Below are positions 9,740-18,817 of a stretch of DNA of 26,785 nucleotides, one piece after another. The DNA is from Zygnema cylindricum (Eukaryota; Streptophyta; Zygnematophyceae; Zygnematales; Zygnemataceae). The notes under the pieces are model-generated. The model ran no database searches. It worked only from the letters and a program-made list of their open reading frames with translations, and was not told the DNA's origin. Within the stretch, counting starts at the first letter, position 1, and every line of letters begins with the position of its first letter. Location: assembly GCA_037447655.1 (NCBI GenBank), contig JBBHKE010001392.1:1-26785 (forward strand), in the 5' to 3' direction. Both the position numbers and the translations under genes were made by a program.

Positions 9740-10098
9740 TTGAACCTACGTGTTACCATTCAAAACAAACACGTATGTGAAAGCTTGTTTTGAAACACTA
9801 CACCATGAATCGCTATTAGGGTTAATATATTTTTCGCCACTCAAAACATCTTTTCTCCGTACACACTTGTCCGATTTTCAATCTGAGACCGCCAATCGGA
9901 AGGTGAGAAACTTACCTTTCAATCGCAACCGTCAGATATACAATCGGACATGTGTGTTCGGAGAAACAATGTTTTAATAGACGAAAAAAACATTAACACA
10001 AATAGCGATTCACGGTATACTTGATGACAAATCGCCCTAAACATTACTAGTAAAGTTGTCCGTACAATTACAGATACCCCCCTGATGGAGCTAGATCC
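9740..10098. mobile_element. Fragment of a TIR element ending in CTGATGGAGCTAGATCC, with a MITE inside
   Basis: The segment from about 9740 to 10098, ignoring the MITE at 9802-10017, aligns by eye with the right part of the element at 10647-11360 (about 11235-11360). Shared words are AACCTACGTG, CC(A/G)TACNATTACA and CT(G/A)ATGGA(G/A)CT. Its last 17 bases are an inverted-end match to GGGTCGAGTTCCATCAG at 10647. I could not find its left end. Confidence 0.5.
9802..10017. mobile_element. Foldback MITE, about 216 bp
   Basis: Nearly the whole element is one long inverted repeat. The left arm (ACCATGAATCGCTATTAG..., then TTTCTCCGTACACACTTGTCCGATT) pairs with the right arm (AATCGGACATGTGTGTTCGGAGAAA..., then AATAGCGATTCACGGT). 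The arms meet near 9905-9920. TAC flanks the left side, and TAC also lies one base beyond the right terminus. An RNA read through it would fold into a hairpin of about 100 bp. No ORF. Confidence 0.8.
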
Positions 10099-10238
10099 TT
10101 AAAAGTTCCGTCAATTTCATTCAAAATTTAATTTCGTACAAATTTTGTTATCTTTAATTTCCCCTTTCCCTAACCATTTTGAGACAAAGAGCAATTAAGA
10201 GTACACACATTTATAAAGGGTTTGGTATTTTGAATTTC

Positions 10239-11481
10239 GTGTGTTGGGTATCGGGTAAATTCATATCGCGATAATTTCGATATTCGATATATCGAATATC
10301 GATCGAGCAGACTACTCGATAAATCGTACCGAGACCAACATAAATTATCACGATATATAGTAATTTTTAAATTTAATATTTAATATTTTAATATAATATG
10401 TTATTTTAGCGAAAAAAACAAATTGTCTGATACGCCATGTACGACGTGATTTTCGTTCTGTGACTTAAAGATAGACGCCGCAAAATCTAACCGACAAAAA
10501 AATACAAATTCTGTAATTGATATAATTACTTATTTTGGGTATGGTTACACGAGGAGGTCTTTGTAATAGTACGCACAACAAAATTTAGGCCTCGGTACAC
10601 ATCACGTATATTTTGTAAATAACTTTTATATACTTGTTTGATATGAGGGTCGAGTTCCATCAGTCGAAAAGTGGGGTAGTTTACAGAAATTCGCGACTAT
10701 CCATACCAATTCGTACTGCTTATTTTGTTTTTATACGCGAAACAACATTACAGAGAATCTTGCCAATACTCTCCAAAGGTCTTGGAGGTAATACTGACCT
10801 TCAAATGTTCATCCGCGAGGCGTTCACTTCATTTTTCTATGTAGCCGCCAACGTATCTGTAAGAGGTGGGCTGGCAGATACTGAAAAAAATTAATGGTGA
10901 CACGTTGGACAAATAAGCTACGTGTCACAATGGAAAACAAACGAAAATTGACGAAATTTGCACATGGTATGTACGTTTCAAAATGCAACTGAAAATTAAA
11001 AAAGTAATCTTGAAACGGTCCTTTGTCGCGCAATTTCTTTCATCCCACTATTTCGGCAAAGGATTTTTGTGATGTTGAACACACAAACCCTAAACAATGA
11101 GCTGCATTTGCAGAAAATACAAAAGTTTTGTCGTATCATGATTTGGTACGCAGGTACATGGTACGCAATTGAAGATATGAAGTGAAATTTGTCGGTGTGA
11201 AGATTTTTAAAAGATTTTAAATATCCGGTCAAAACCTACGTGGTGCCACTCAATGTATAACACGTGGATTACAGACTCTTCGTGATGGAACATCAACTCA
11301 ATTAACCCGGCCCGTAGAATTGGCCGTACGATTACACAAACGACTAATGGAACTTGATTCTGAGTGGTTCTTTGTAAGTTGACGATCAAATCTTTAAAAT
11401 CGTCAAAGATTTGAAAACCAACCATTTTCGTATGGAAATCCGTACTTGCGCATTACGTACGTGTACTTCACAAGTGTACTG
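10239..11481. mobile_element. TGTTGGGTATCG-family element (copy B), 3' part missing
   Basis: It begins GTGTTGGGTATCGGG and follows the same order of sequence as copy C (24578-25546) up to CGTACTTGCGCATTACGTACGTGTACTTC and GCAAGTGTAC-like words. It then stops exactly where the copia LTR begins (11482). The corresponding downstream part of the family is not found beyond the copia element. It carries a 714-bp insertion absent from copy C (10647-11360). Confidence 0.75.
10647..11360. mobile_element. 714-bp TIR element inserted in copy B
   Basis: The left end GGGTCGAGTTCCATCAG and the inverted right end (read from the minus strand) GAATCAAGTTCCATTAG differ only by transitions over 17 bp. TGA lies immediately outside both ends (10644-10646, 11361-11363), a possible 3-bp target duplication. 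Copy C lacks the segment, which defines the insertion independently. A short open frame at 10634-10894 crosses the left end and has no recognisable motif. The superfamily is undecided; a 3-bp duplication would fit PIF/Harbinger- or CACTA-like elements, but the ends are not diagnostic. Confidence 0.7.
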
Positions 11482-11683
11482 TGTTGAAATTAATAGATTT
11501 CTAGAGTATTTTCTAAGTTTAAATATGTTAGTATAAAAGAAAAGAAAAGGACGGGCAACCTGCCTCCACCTCTCCTCTCACTAGCCCCCTTACTTATTGT
11601 AGTCACTGAAGGATAGAGAGGGTGGTTGATCCATGGTTGCCTTAGTTCAACATGCGGTTATTTTTAGTAGGTTACTAAAAATA

Positions 11684-11770
11684 TACCTAACGGATCCGGG
11701 ATTTAATCCCGGTACCTGCGGTTCGTCAAGTTGGCCGATAGCGGTCAGCTTAATCCTTTAAGACTAGGAC
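11684..11770 (-). other. Antisense tRNA-like block in the LTR
   Basis: Read on the minus strand, the block contains a T-arm-like hairpin, CCGGGATTAAATCCCGG, whose centre resembles a Pol III B box (GGTTCGANTCC). About 45 nt upstream is an A-box-like GGATTAAGCTGACCG. Homologous blocks lie at 12716-12797, 17930-18010 and 23462-23549. The likeness is by eye. The block may be a captured tRNA or SINE head, or an internal promoter relic; it is not a functional tRNA gene that I can fold fully. Confidence 0.4.
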
Positions 11771-11791
11771 GAATGCTAAGAGATATAATAT

Positions 11792-11796
<5 letters not shown>

Positions 11797-11836
<40 letters not shown>

Positions 11837-11837
11837 T
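11797..11837. repeat. (AT)n microsatellite in the outer 5' LTR
   Basis: An almost pure run of alternating A and T, interrupted once by G. The corresponding place in the 3' LTR (about 23570-23590) has only a few imperfect AT steps, so the array expanded after insertion. Confidence 0.9.
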
Positions 11838-12172
11838 TCGGGAGAAACAAATCCATTTAACTAAAACTGTATACAGCATGCATAGATACAGTTTTATGAA
11901 AGTACGAAGTACGATTCTATTTTGAAACGTATACCATGCATTTTGTTTCGACAGTGAAACAAATGTCGCGCAAGTATTTATAACGACTAAGATTGCGTCT
12001 CGCTGCAAATCCAACGGCTCACATCATCCCCGAAATCCTGGAGTGGTCACTTTGGCGTTTTCTGACGTGGCATGATCTGGAGCCACGTGGAGAGATAACA
12101 TTCGGTCATGGGAATTCCGAGGAATGTAAAGACGAGTGAAAAGTAGACACGCGTCCGCTTAATAACCTTGTT

Positions 12173-12248
12173 GTACATAGGCCGTACAAAAGGTACACCG
12201 CCAGTAGTACTTTTTGGTACACTACAGTAATCTGATTGGTCAGTACTT
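12173..12248 (+). promoter_or_regulatory. GTAC cluster with inverted CCAAT box, outer 5' LTR
   Basis: Six GTAC tetramers fall within about 75 bp, followed by CTGATTGG, an inverted CCAAT core, and then another GTAC. GTAC is the core bound by plant SBP/SPL proteins and by copper-response regulators of that family. The cluster sits in the later part of the LTR, where a promoter is expected. Regulatory function is inferred. Confidence 0.45.
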
Positions 12249-12499
12249 CAGTAGATAAAAGTTATAAGAGGGAATCTGGACTTATAAAATTTTTTTAGGT
12301 AGTCACCTCTCCCTTTAAGACTTTGTACAAATTGACATTTTTACTGCCTTATAACTTATCGCCTAGTTGGCCGTTTTCAGTGATTCTTTTTGCTACAGAC
12401 TCAAGGGAGTCCAAGCTCTATAGGGGTGGAGTCAAACTCTCATTTTGCCTTTCCTGACCAGTAGTGGTTGTGGCTTGAAGTGGGTAAGTTAAATATTAT

Positions 12500-13557
12500 T
12501 GTAGAAATTAATTTTTTTATTAAAGTATTTTCTAGGTCTGAATAGAAATAAGAAAGAAGCCGAGGCAGTCTACCTCTAACTTCTCTCTCCAACTTCTCAA
12601 ACTTGTCGCAGTCACTAAGAAATTGGAGAGGGAGCTATAGCCATGGCTACCTAGGCTATCCAGAGTTTTACGGGAAAATATATTTTAGTTAGGGGTTTAA
12701 TTTACTAAAAGATATGTGCCGGCGACAGGATTTGATCCTGGTACCTACCGCCCGGCAGACAGTCGGTAGCCGGTTGCCTTAGCCGTTAAGTCTAGAAGTA
12801 GTGTTATGTATTATGGGGTTTGATAATTATTTAAACATTTATACGTAGAAAAGTTCATTTAACTATAACTGATTACGGGAAACATATAGCCAGTAAATGT
12901 AAAAGTACGGATTCCGGTACGGATAAGAAACTAATACCGCGCATTTAATTCTTTAGTGAAACGGATACCGCACATGTATTTATTACGGCTACAATTAAAT
13001 GTGGATTTAATCGGACGGCCGCAATTAACGCCAAGATCGCGGAAGAGGATTTCGGCGGTTTGTGGTCATCGCCACATCGGATGGCACGTGGCAGAATGAC
13101 ATTGGATCGCGGCATCTTCGAGGATTAAGGGAGCGAATCCGGACATACCAAGTGTCGACATTTAGGCCATGTCGTACAATGGCCGTACATAAAGTACACC
13201 GGCACCTGTACTTTTCTGTACGAAACTGAAATCTGATTGGCTCCGTACATCAGTAGATAGAGTCTGTAAGAGAGATAGGACTTAGAAAAATTAGAAGATA
13301 GGACCCTCTCTCCCAAAGAGCTTGTGTACAAAAGGACAACTTTGACCCTCCATAACTTACTGCTCTGGGGAGCAAATTCAGAGATTCTTTTTGCTATCGA
13401 CCTAGGGGAGTCTTGCCTTCACAATGGTGAAGTTGGTGAGAGTTTTTGTCTACCAGGGTGGCAGTTATTTTTGCTGAAACACAAAGGGGGCAGGGTTATC
13501 CTAGAGGCTTCTTGGAAGCTGTCCACTCTGAGGACTTATGGAGGTCTCAGAGTTTCA
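12500..13557 (+). repeat. Inner element 5' LTR
   Basis: It aligns along its length with 17717-18769. It starts TG and ends CA. Internal landmarks are the antisense tRNA-like block (12716-12797), a GTAC cluster with an inverted CCAAT box (13173-13247), and an ATG (13538) that opens a frame across the primer-binding site. Confidence 0.93.
13173..13247 (+). promoter_or_regulatory. GTAC cluster with inverted CCAAT box, inner 5' LTR
   Basis: GTAC occurs at 13173, 13184, 13193, 13207, 13217 and 13244, with CTGATTGG between the last two. The arrangement mirrors the outer element's LTR, although the sequence between the motifs has diverged. This fits selection on the motifs or shared recent ancestry. 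Function is inferred. Confidence 0.45.
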
Positions 13558-14400
13558 CGTTATGGGCCCACCGTTAAGAAGGAGAGGTGGTGGACAAAGG
13601 AAAGGAGAAGGAGGCGACCACACCAATAGCAACTGGTTTGGCATTCATGTAACCTATTCCGAGGAACGACGAGAATGATACTGAAACCTTGGACTTCAAC
13701 AATATGGCGACAAAGCACTTCATCCTACGCCATCTCACTCAAGGAATTGCATGTCCTCATTTCCAGGTAGAAAAGGCATCAGATCTTTGGATGGCTCTCA
13801 TAGAGATGTACCGTAGTGGTATGATTCAGCAACAACAGTTGGCTGATCAGAAAGTTAAGGAGTATGTATACAAAGGGGGGAAGATGTTGAATTTTTGCAA
13901 TGAGCTTGCTATACTCTTCATGGAGCTAGAGAGTGCGGGAAAAGTTTTTAGTGAAAAAGAAAAGGTTAACTGTTTACTGATGAAGTTACCCGATGAGTTC
14001 GAGAACATAGTCAATCGTGTGTAGGACTTGCCGGACTCAAGGTGGATATGGAACTCAGTGGTAGGGATGATTCTTGTTCGGGAGAAAACGATTGAGATCC
14101 GAAGGGGAGGAAAGAGTGGCCAAATCTTAGGAACTGCGACCGATTGGAGGAACATGGATTCGCGGAAACTGGTCGGAAACTATGTGGGGAGGGAGTTGAA
14201 AACTCAGACCGACGAGTTCGGACCAAGGGTTCCCAAAGGTTTATGTCATTTTTGTAAGAAACCTGGGCACTATATGGCAGAGTGCACTAAGCTAACCGAG
14301 TTTCGGTTAAAGGAGAGGTAGACCGGTGGTACCCCAAGAGGAAAAAAAAAGGCCCTTGTGACATAGTTACATAAGGCGGAATCCGAGGACGAGGATGATG
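13538..14400 (+). pseudogene. gag: Inner element gag, broken
   Basis: The frame opens at an ATG inside the LTR (13538), reads M-E-V-S-E-F-H-V-M-G-P-P across the primer site, and stops at about 13676. The copia Gag core continues in another frame from about 13674 (NMATKHFILRHLTQ, then WMALIEMYRSG) to an amber codon at 14022. The same frame resumes (PDSRWIWN) through a CCHC zinc knuckle, CHFCKKPGHYMAEC, near 14247-14290, and stops at 14319. Compared with the outer copy, about 200 bp of the N-terminal Gag region is missing. Gag would form the particle and bind the RNA; this copy cannot. Confidence 0.85.
13558..13573 (+). other. Primer-binding site, half-tRNA type (initiator Met anticodon arm)
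   Basis: Immediately after the 5' LTR comes CGTTATGGGCCCACCG. GTTATGGGCCCACC is the exact complement of the anticodon stem-loop region of plant initiator tRNA-Met (GGTGGGCCCATAAC), not of its 3' acceptor end. The usual plant copia site, TGGTATCAGAGC, is absent. Internal (half-tRNA) priming is known from Drosophila copia. Here the assignment rests on position plus a 14-base match. Confidence 0.85.
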
Positions 14401-14420
14401 AGCTCCTTTTAGATGAGGAG

Positions 14421-17400
14421 TTGGAGGCAAAAAACGAGGTCGATATACCACGAAGGCAGAAATTTGCTTACGGTGGATTGAAAGGTGAAGCAGGCTGGAT
14501 TGTAGATTCAGGTGCCTCCATTCACATGTGTAAGGATAGGCACCTGTTCACCAAGATAAGAAAGATTCCCACCGTAGAGATAGAGTACGGGGATGGGAGG
14601 ATAGTCACCACTACTCTTGTACGATCGGTAGATTTGAAAGTGTTAGTAGAAGGAAAAACATCCATATTAACATTCTCCGATGTATTGTTTATTCCGGAGC
14701 TGAACAAAAACCTCATCTCTACATCCGTATTAGATGATAAAGGTTTTCTTACTAGCACTACGGAAAAAGTCTTTACTGCTAATTTTGAGGAGGATGTCTA
14801 TTTCATTGCTGAGAAAGGTAGCCATGGGATGTTTAGGCTTGTTTTAAGTAATGAAAAGAAGAAACTTTATTATGCTGGTGTTCATGATATTATGATGTGG
14901 CATAAGAGGCTTGGGCATGTGAATCTAGACAAGTTAAGAGAGATGAAAAAGATGGAACGATGGAAGGGATTAAGTTTAGTGAGAATGATAATATAAGTGA
15001 TTGTAGTGGATGTGCTCAAGGTAAAACACATAGATTACCCTTTCCTAAAACAACCACCTATAAGGGAGAAAAAATTCTAGATCTAGTACACACAGATATT
15101 TGGGGACCAGCTAAAGTGCCCTCACCGGGGGGAAAGAGATTTATGATGACTATCACTGATGATTGGTCTGGGTATTCCCGAGTGTATTTTTTGAAAAACA
15201 AGTCCAAAGCTCAGGATTGTTTTAGACAATATAAAGCATGGAGCGAAAAACTTCATGAAACTCCAATCAAGAGAATAAAAAGTGACAATGGTGGAGAGTA
15301 TACTTCTAACCAGTTTGAGGATTTTCTGAGGGAAGATGGGGTCGAACACCAAAAGACAGTTTCAAGAAAACCCGGAACAGAATGGGGTAGCTGAAAGGTT
15401 AAATAGAACACTAAGTGACAGTGCTAGAAGTATGTTGTCTGATAAGAAGATAGGAAAAAGGTTTTGGGCAGAAGCAATGAACTGTGCTAATTACCTTTAA
15501 AATATAGTTCTTACTTCAGCTATAAAAGATCAAACACCTTATGAGAGATGGACAGGCCGGAAACCAGACTTATCTCACTTAAAGGTTTTCGGTAGTGAAG
15601 TATTCAATCTAGATACAGATCGGTCTAATTGGAAGCTAGATCCTAAAGGAAAACCGGGATACTTATTAGGATATGACGAGGATGTTAAAGGATATAGAGT
15701 TTATGATCTAAAAAGGGAAGATATAATCTTAGTAAAGCATCTAGTAGTTATGGATGAAGGAAAGTCTGTAGATCCTTTCAAATATACAAAGTCAGTAAAA
15801 ATCAGATTTGAGTCAGAAAATTCTGATGACTTTGAGCTTCCTAACTATCCATGTTTTAGAGAAGATGACATTCTTGCAGATACAAATTAGACCGAAAAGG
15901 ACTCGGCTGTGGAAACTCCAGTGACAACTCTACCCGAAGCGGAAGACGTGGTGGAAATTGATTCGAAATCAAGGGATAGGGGAGAAGCCCAGTTTGTTCG
16001 AAAGAATCCACGAGAACCATCTATTGCGGCCTCAAATTTTGAGGGGGGAAGAAGAAGTAGCAAAAGACTACAAGAAAAACAGGATAATAAAAAGGTAACT
16101 AAACTTTCTCATCAAGATGAACCTCAAACTTATGGAGAGGCGATGACTTGTCCTGAAAGAAACCGCTGGAAGACTGCCATCAATGAGGAGATGGCCTCAA
16201 TTATGGCAGCCGATACTTAGAAGCTGGTGGATTGTCCACCTAACTGAAAACCAATCGGTTGTAATTGGGTTTTCAAATAAAAACTGAACCCAGATAACAC
16301 AATCGAGCGCAGAAGGCTCGATTAGTGGCAAAGGGATTTACACAAAAAAAGGGAATTGACTACGAGGAAACCTTTGCCCCGGTGGTCAAATTTCCCTCCG
16401 TCTGCATACTTCTTAGTTTGGCAGCAGCGGAAGACATGGAACTGCACCAGATGGACATCAAGACACCCTTTTAGCATGGAGAATTGGATGAGGAGATCTT
16501 CATGCGACAACCCGAAGGGTTTGTGGAGGAAGGAGAGGAGAGTAAGGTATGCCGGCTGATTAAATCTCTTTATGGTTTGAAACAAGCGCCTCAAGAGTGG
16601 AATAAGAAGCTTGATGAGTTTCTTACCGGTCTAGGATATATCCGGATCAGCTCAGATCACTCAATCTATGTTTTCGAAGATGAGGAATGTTTCATATTTA
16701 TTGCAATTTATGTTGGTGATTTGCTTGTCTTAAGTAAATCAATGGAAAAAATTAATAAACTGAAAACTGATCTTAAGGGGAGATTTGAAAAGAAGGATAT
16801 GGGGGAAGCAAAATATATTTTGGGGATTCAAGTAGAGAGAGACCGAAAAACAAAAATTATAAGATTGACTTAAAAAGAAGCAATAGGAACATGCTTGAAA
16901 AATTTCAAATGGATAAAGCTAATAGTTTTACAACTCCAATGAAGTTGAAAAAGGGAAGTGAGGGGAGTGAGGAAGAAGGAGTCATAGTCTTAGACGAGGA
17001 ATTATCTCTTGAAAAACAGAAGTTCATGCAGACTATTCCTTACAGGCAAGTAGTGGAAAGTCTAATCTATTTTATGAATTGTACCCGGCCGGATTTAGCT
17101 GCAGCTGTAGGAGTGCTGAGTAGAAGTCTAAATGCTCCCACTAAGAGGGATTGGGAGGCAGCTAAGAGAGTCCTTACATATTTGATAGGAACTAGGGATC
17201 TATGGTTGCATTTGGGTGGGGAGAATACTGACATCACTACTTGGAGTGATGCCAGTTATGGTGATGCTCCGATGAGGAGATGCACTTCTGGATATGCATT
17301 ATATGTGGAAGATGGGGCTTGCTGTTGGAGTAGCAAACAACAAAAAGTTATTGCTCAGTCCACCATGGAGGCTGAGTATATGGCCTCTTGCTCTGCTGTA

Positions 17401-17721
17401 AAAGAATTGATGTGGGTCAAGTCTTTGCTTGGTGAGCTTGGTCACCTTAAGAGTGGTGTGCAAAAAATATTTTGTGATAATCATGCAGCAATCGCTATTT
17501 CTGCCAATCGTAAACATCATTTTAAAGCTAAACACATGGACATTAGACTCAGCTTTGTTAGAGAGAAAGTAGAAAACAAAATAATCAGTTTAGAGTACCG
17601 ACCAGATAGTGAGATGGTAGCACATATGATTACCAAACCTGTGCCTTCCCCTAAGCTAATTTTCTACAGGGAAAAGTTTGGTCTGAAATTAATGATTGAT
17701 TACAAAATAAGGGGGGTGTAG
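14421..17721 (+). pseudogene. pol: Inner element pol: protease, integrase, reverse transcriptase, RNase H, broken
   Basis: 14421-14996 encodes the protease (WIVDSGASIHMC) and the pre-integrase zinc region (WHKRLGHVNL). 14960-15394 encodes the integrase core start (HTDIWGP, SDNGGEYTS). 15395-15890 continues integrase homology (NGVAERLNR onward) but has frame breaks and stops. 15909-16220 is the linker. 16221-16480 is reverse transcriptase with stops where Trp and other codons should be, and 16484-16873 continues with KSLYGLKQAP. 16891-17721 holds the end of RT and RNase H (SDASYGD, STMEAEYM, DNHAAI). The RT catalytic box reads YVGD instead of YVDD. Several stops look like TGG or CAG changed to TAG by C-to-T or G-to-A transition. 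Confidence 0.92.
17705..17716 (+). other. Polypurine tract of the inner element
   Basis: AAATAAGGGGGG lies directly before the 3' LTR (17717). It is in the expected place and has the expected composition for plus-strand priming. Confidence 0.75.
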
Positions 17722-18769
17722 AAATTAACGGTCTTTTTAAGTAATTTCTAGGTTTGAATAGAAATAAGAAAGAAGCAGAGGCAGTCTACCTCTAACTTCT
17801 CTCTCCAACTCTCAAACTCGTCGCAGTCACTGAGAAATTGGAGAGGGAGCTAGAGCCATGGCTACCTAGGCTATCCAAAGGATTAGGGGAAAATATATAT
17901 TAGTTAGGGGTTTATTTACTAAAAGATATGTGTTGGCCACAAGATTTGATCCTGGTACCTACCGGCCGGCAGACAGCCGAAAGTCGGTAGCCTTAGCCGT
18001 TAAGTGTAGAAGTAGTGTTACGTAGTATATGGTTTGATAATTATTTAAACATTTATATGTAGGATAGTTCATTTAACTGTAATTGTTTACGCAAGACATA
18101 TATCGAGTAAATGTAAAAGTACGGATTACGGTACGGATAAGAAACGAATACCGCGCATTTAATTCTTTAGTGAAATGAATACCGCGCATGTATTTATTAC
18201 CACTACGATTAAATGTGAATTTTATCGGACGGCCGGAATTAACGCCGAGATCGCAAAAGAGGATTTCGGCAGTTTGTGGTCATCGCCACATCGGATGACA
18301 CGTGGCGGAATGACATTGGATCGTGGAATCTCCGAGGATTAAGGGAGCGAATCCCGACATACCACGTGTCGACATTTTGGCCATGTCGTATAATGGCCGT
18401 ACATAAAGTACACCGCAACTGTACTTTTGTGTAAGAAACTGAAATCTGATTGGCTCCCTACATCAGTAGATAGAGTCTGTGAGAGAGATAGGACTTAGAA
18501 AAATTAGAAGATAGGACCCTCTCTCCCAGAGAGCTTCTGTTCAAAAGGACAACTTTGACCCTCCATAACTTATTGCTCAGGGGAGCAAATTCAGAGATTT
18601 TTTTTGCTATCGACTCAAGGGAGTCTTGTCTTCACATGGGTGAAGTTGGTCAGGTTTTTGTCTGCCAAGATGGCAGTTATTTTTGTTGAAACACAAAGGG
18701 GTCAGGGTTATCCTATTGGCTTCTTGGAAGCTGTCCACTCTGAGGACTTATGGAGGTCTCAAAGTTTCA
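17717..18769 (+). repeat. Inner element 3' LTR
   Basis: Begins TGTAGAAATTAACGG and ends GTTTCA. It aligns with 12500-13557 with roughly one difference in ten by eye. It keeps the antisense tRNA-like block (17930-18010) and the inverted CCAAT box (18447). Only three GTAC motifs remain (18399, 18408, 18421). Confidence 0.93.
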
Positions 18770-18817
18770 CTAGAGGCTTGCTATATTCTGTGGTCCAATG
18801 GAGGACACAAAATTGCA
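18770..18817 (+). repeat. Outer element 5' LTR, last 48 bp
   Basis: CTAGAGGCTTGCTATATTC and the following bases through AATTGCA match the end of the outer 3' LTR (24251-24298). This fragment completes the LTR broken at 12499 and places the outer primer-binding site immediately after it. It also contains the ATG (18798) from which outer gag is read. Confidence 0.92.

Larger units (their letters stand above)
11482..12499 (+). repeat. Outer element 5' LTR, first part
   Basis: It matches the 3' LTR (23230-24240) base by base along its length, with scattered substitutions and small indels. It begins TGTTGAAATTAAT and breaks at AAATATTAT|TGTAG, where the inner element starts. The remaining 48 bp of this LTR are at 18770-18817. 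An (AT)n microsatellite at 11797-11837 is greatly expanded compared with the other LTR. Confidence 0.93.
12500..18769 (+). mobile_element. Inner Ty1/copia LTR retrotransposon, nested in the outer element's 5' LTR
   Basis: The LTRs are 12500-13557 (1,058 bp) and 17717-18769 (1,053 bp), both beginning TGTAGAAATTAA and ending GTTTCA. The internal part, about 4.2 kb, has gag remnants, zinc knuckle, DSGAS protease, integrase, reverse transcriptase and RNase H in copia order. It belongs to a sister subfamily of the outer element: the proteins and much of the LTR are clearly related. It sits between AAATATTAT and CTAGAGG, which are contiguous in the intact outer 3' LTR, so no target duplication is visible. 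It is inactive, with many stops and frameshifts. Confidence 0.94.

Noticed and set aside
10634-10894. 86-codon open frame as a transposase fragment
   Set aside because: It crosses the left boundary of an inserted element (10647), shows no catalytic motif and has no homologous frame in the sister copy.
11684-11770. A functional tRNA gene on the minus strand
   Set aside because: Only a T-arm-like hairpin and a weak A box are visible; I could not form a full cloverleaf with acceptor and anticodon arms. It is kept as a tRNA-like block only.
12500-18769. Two tandem independent copia elements instead of nested ones
   Set aside because: The final 48 bp of the outer LTR appear only after the inner 3' LTR, and the two outer pieces sum to the length of the intact 3' LTR, so nesting explains the data.
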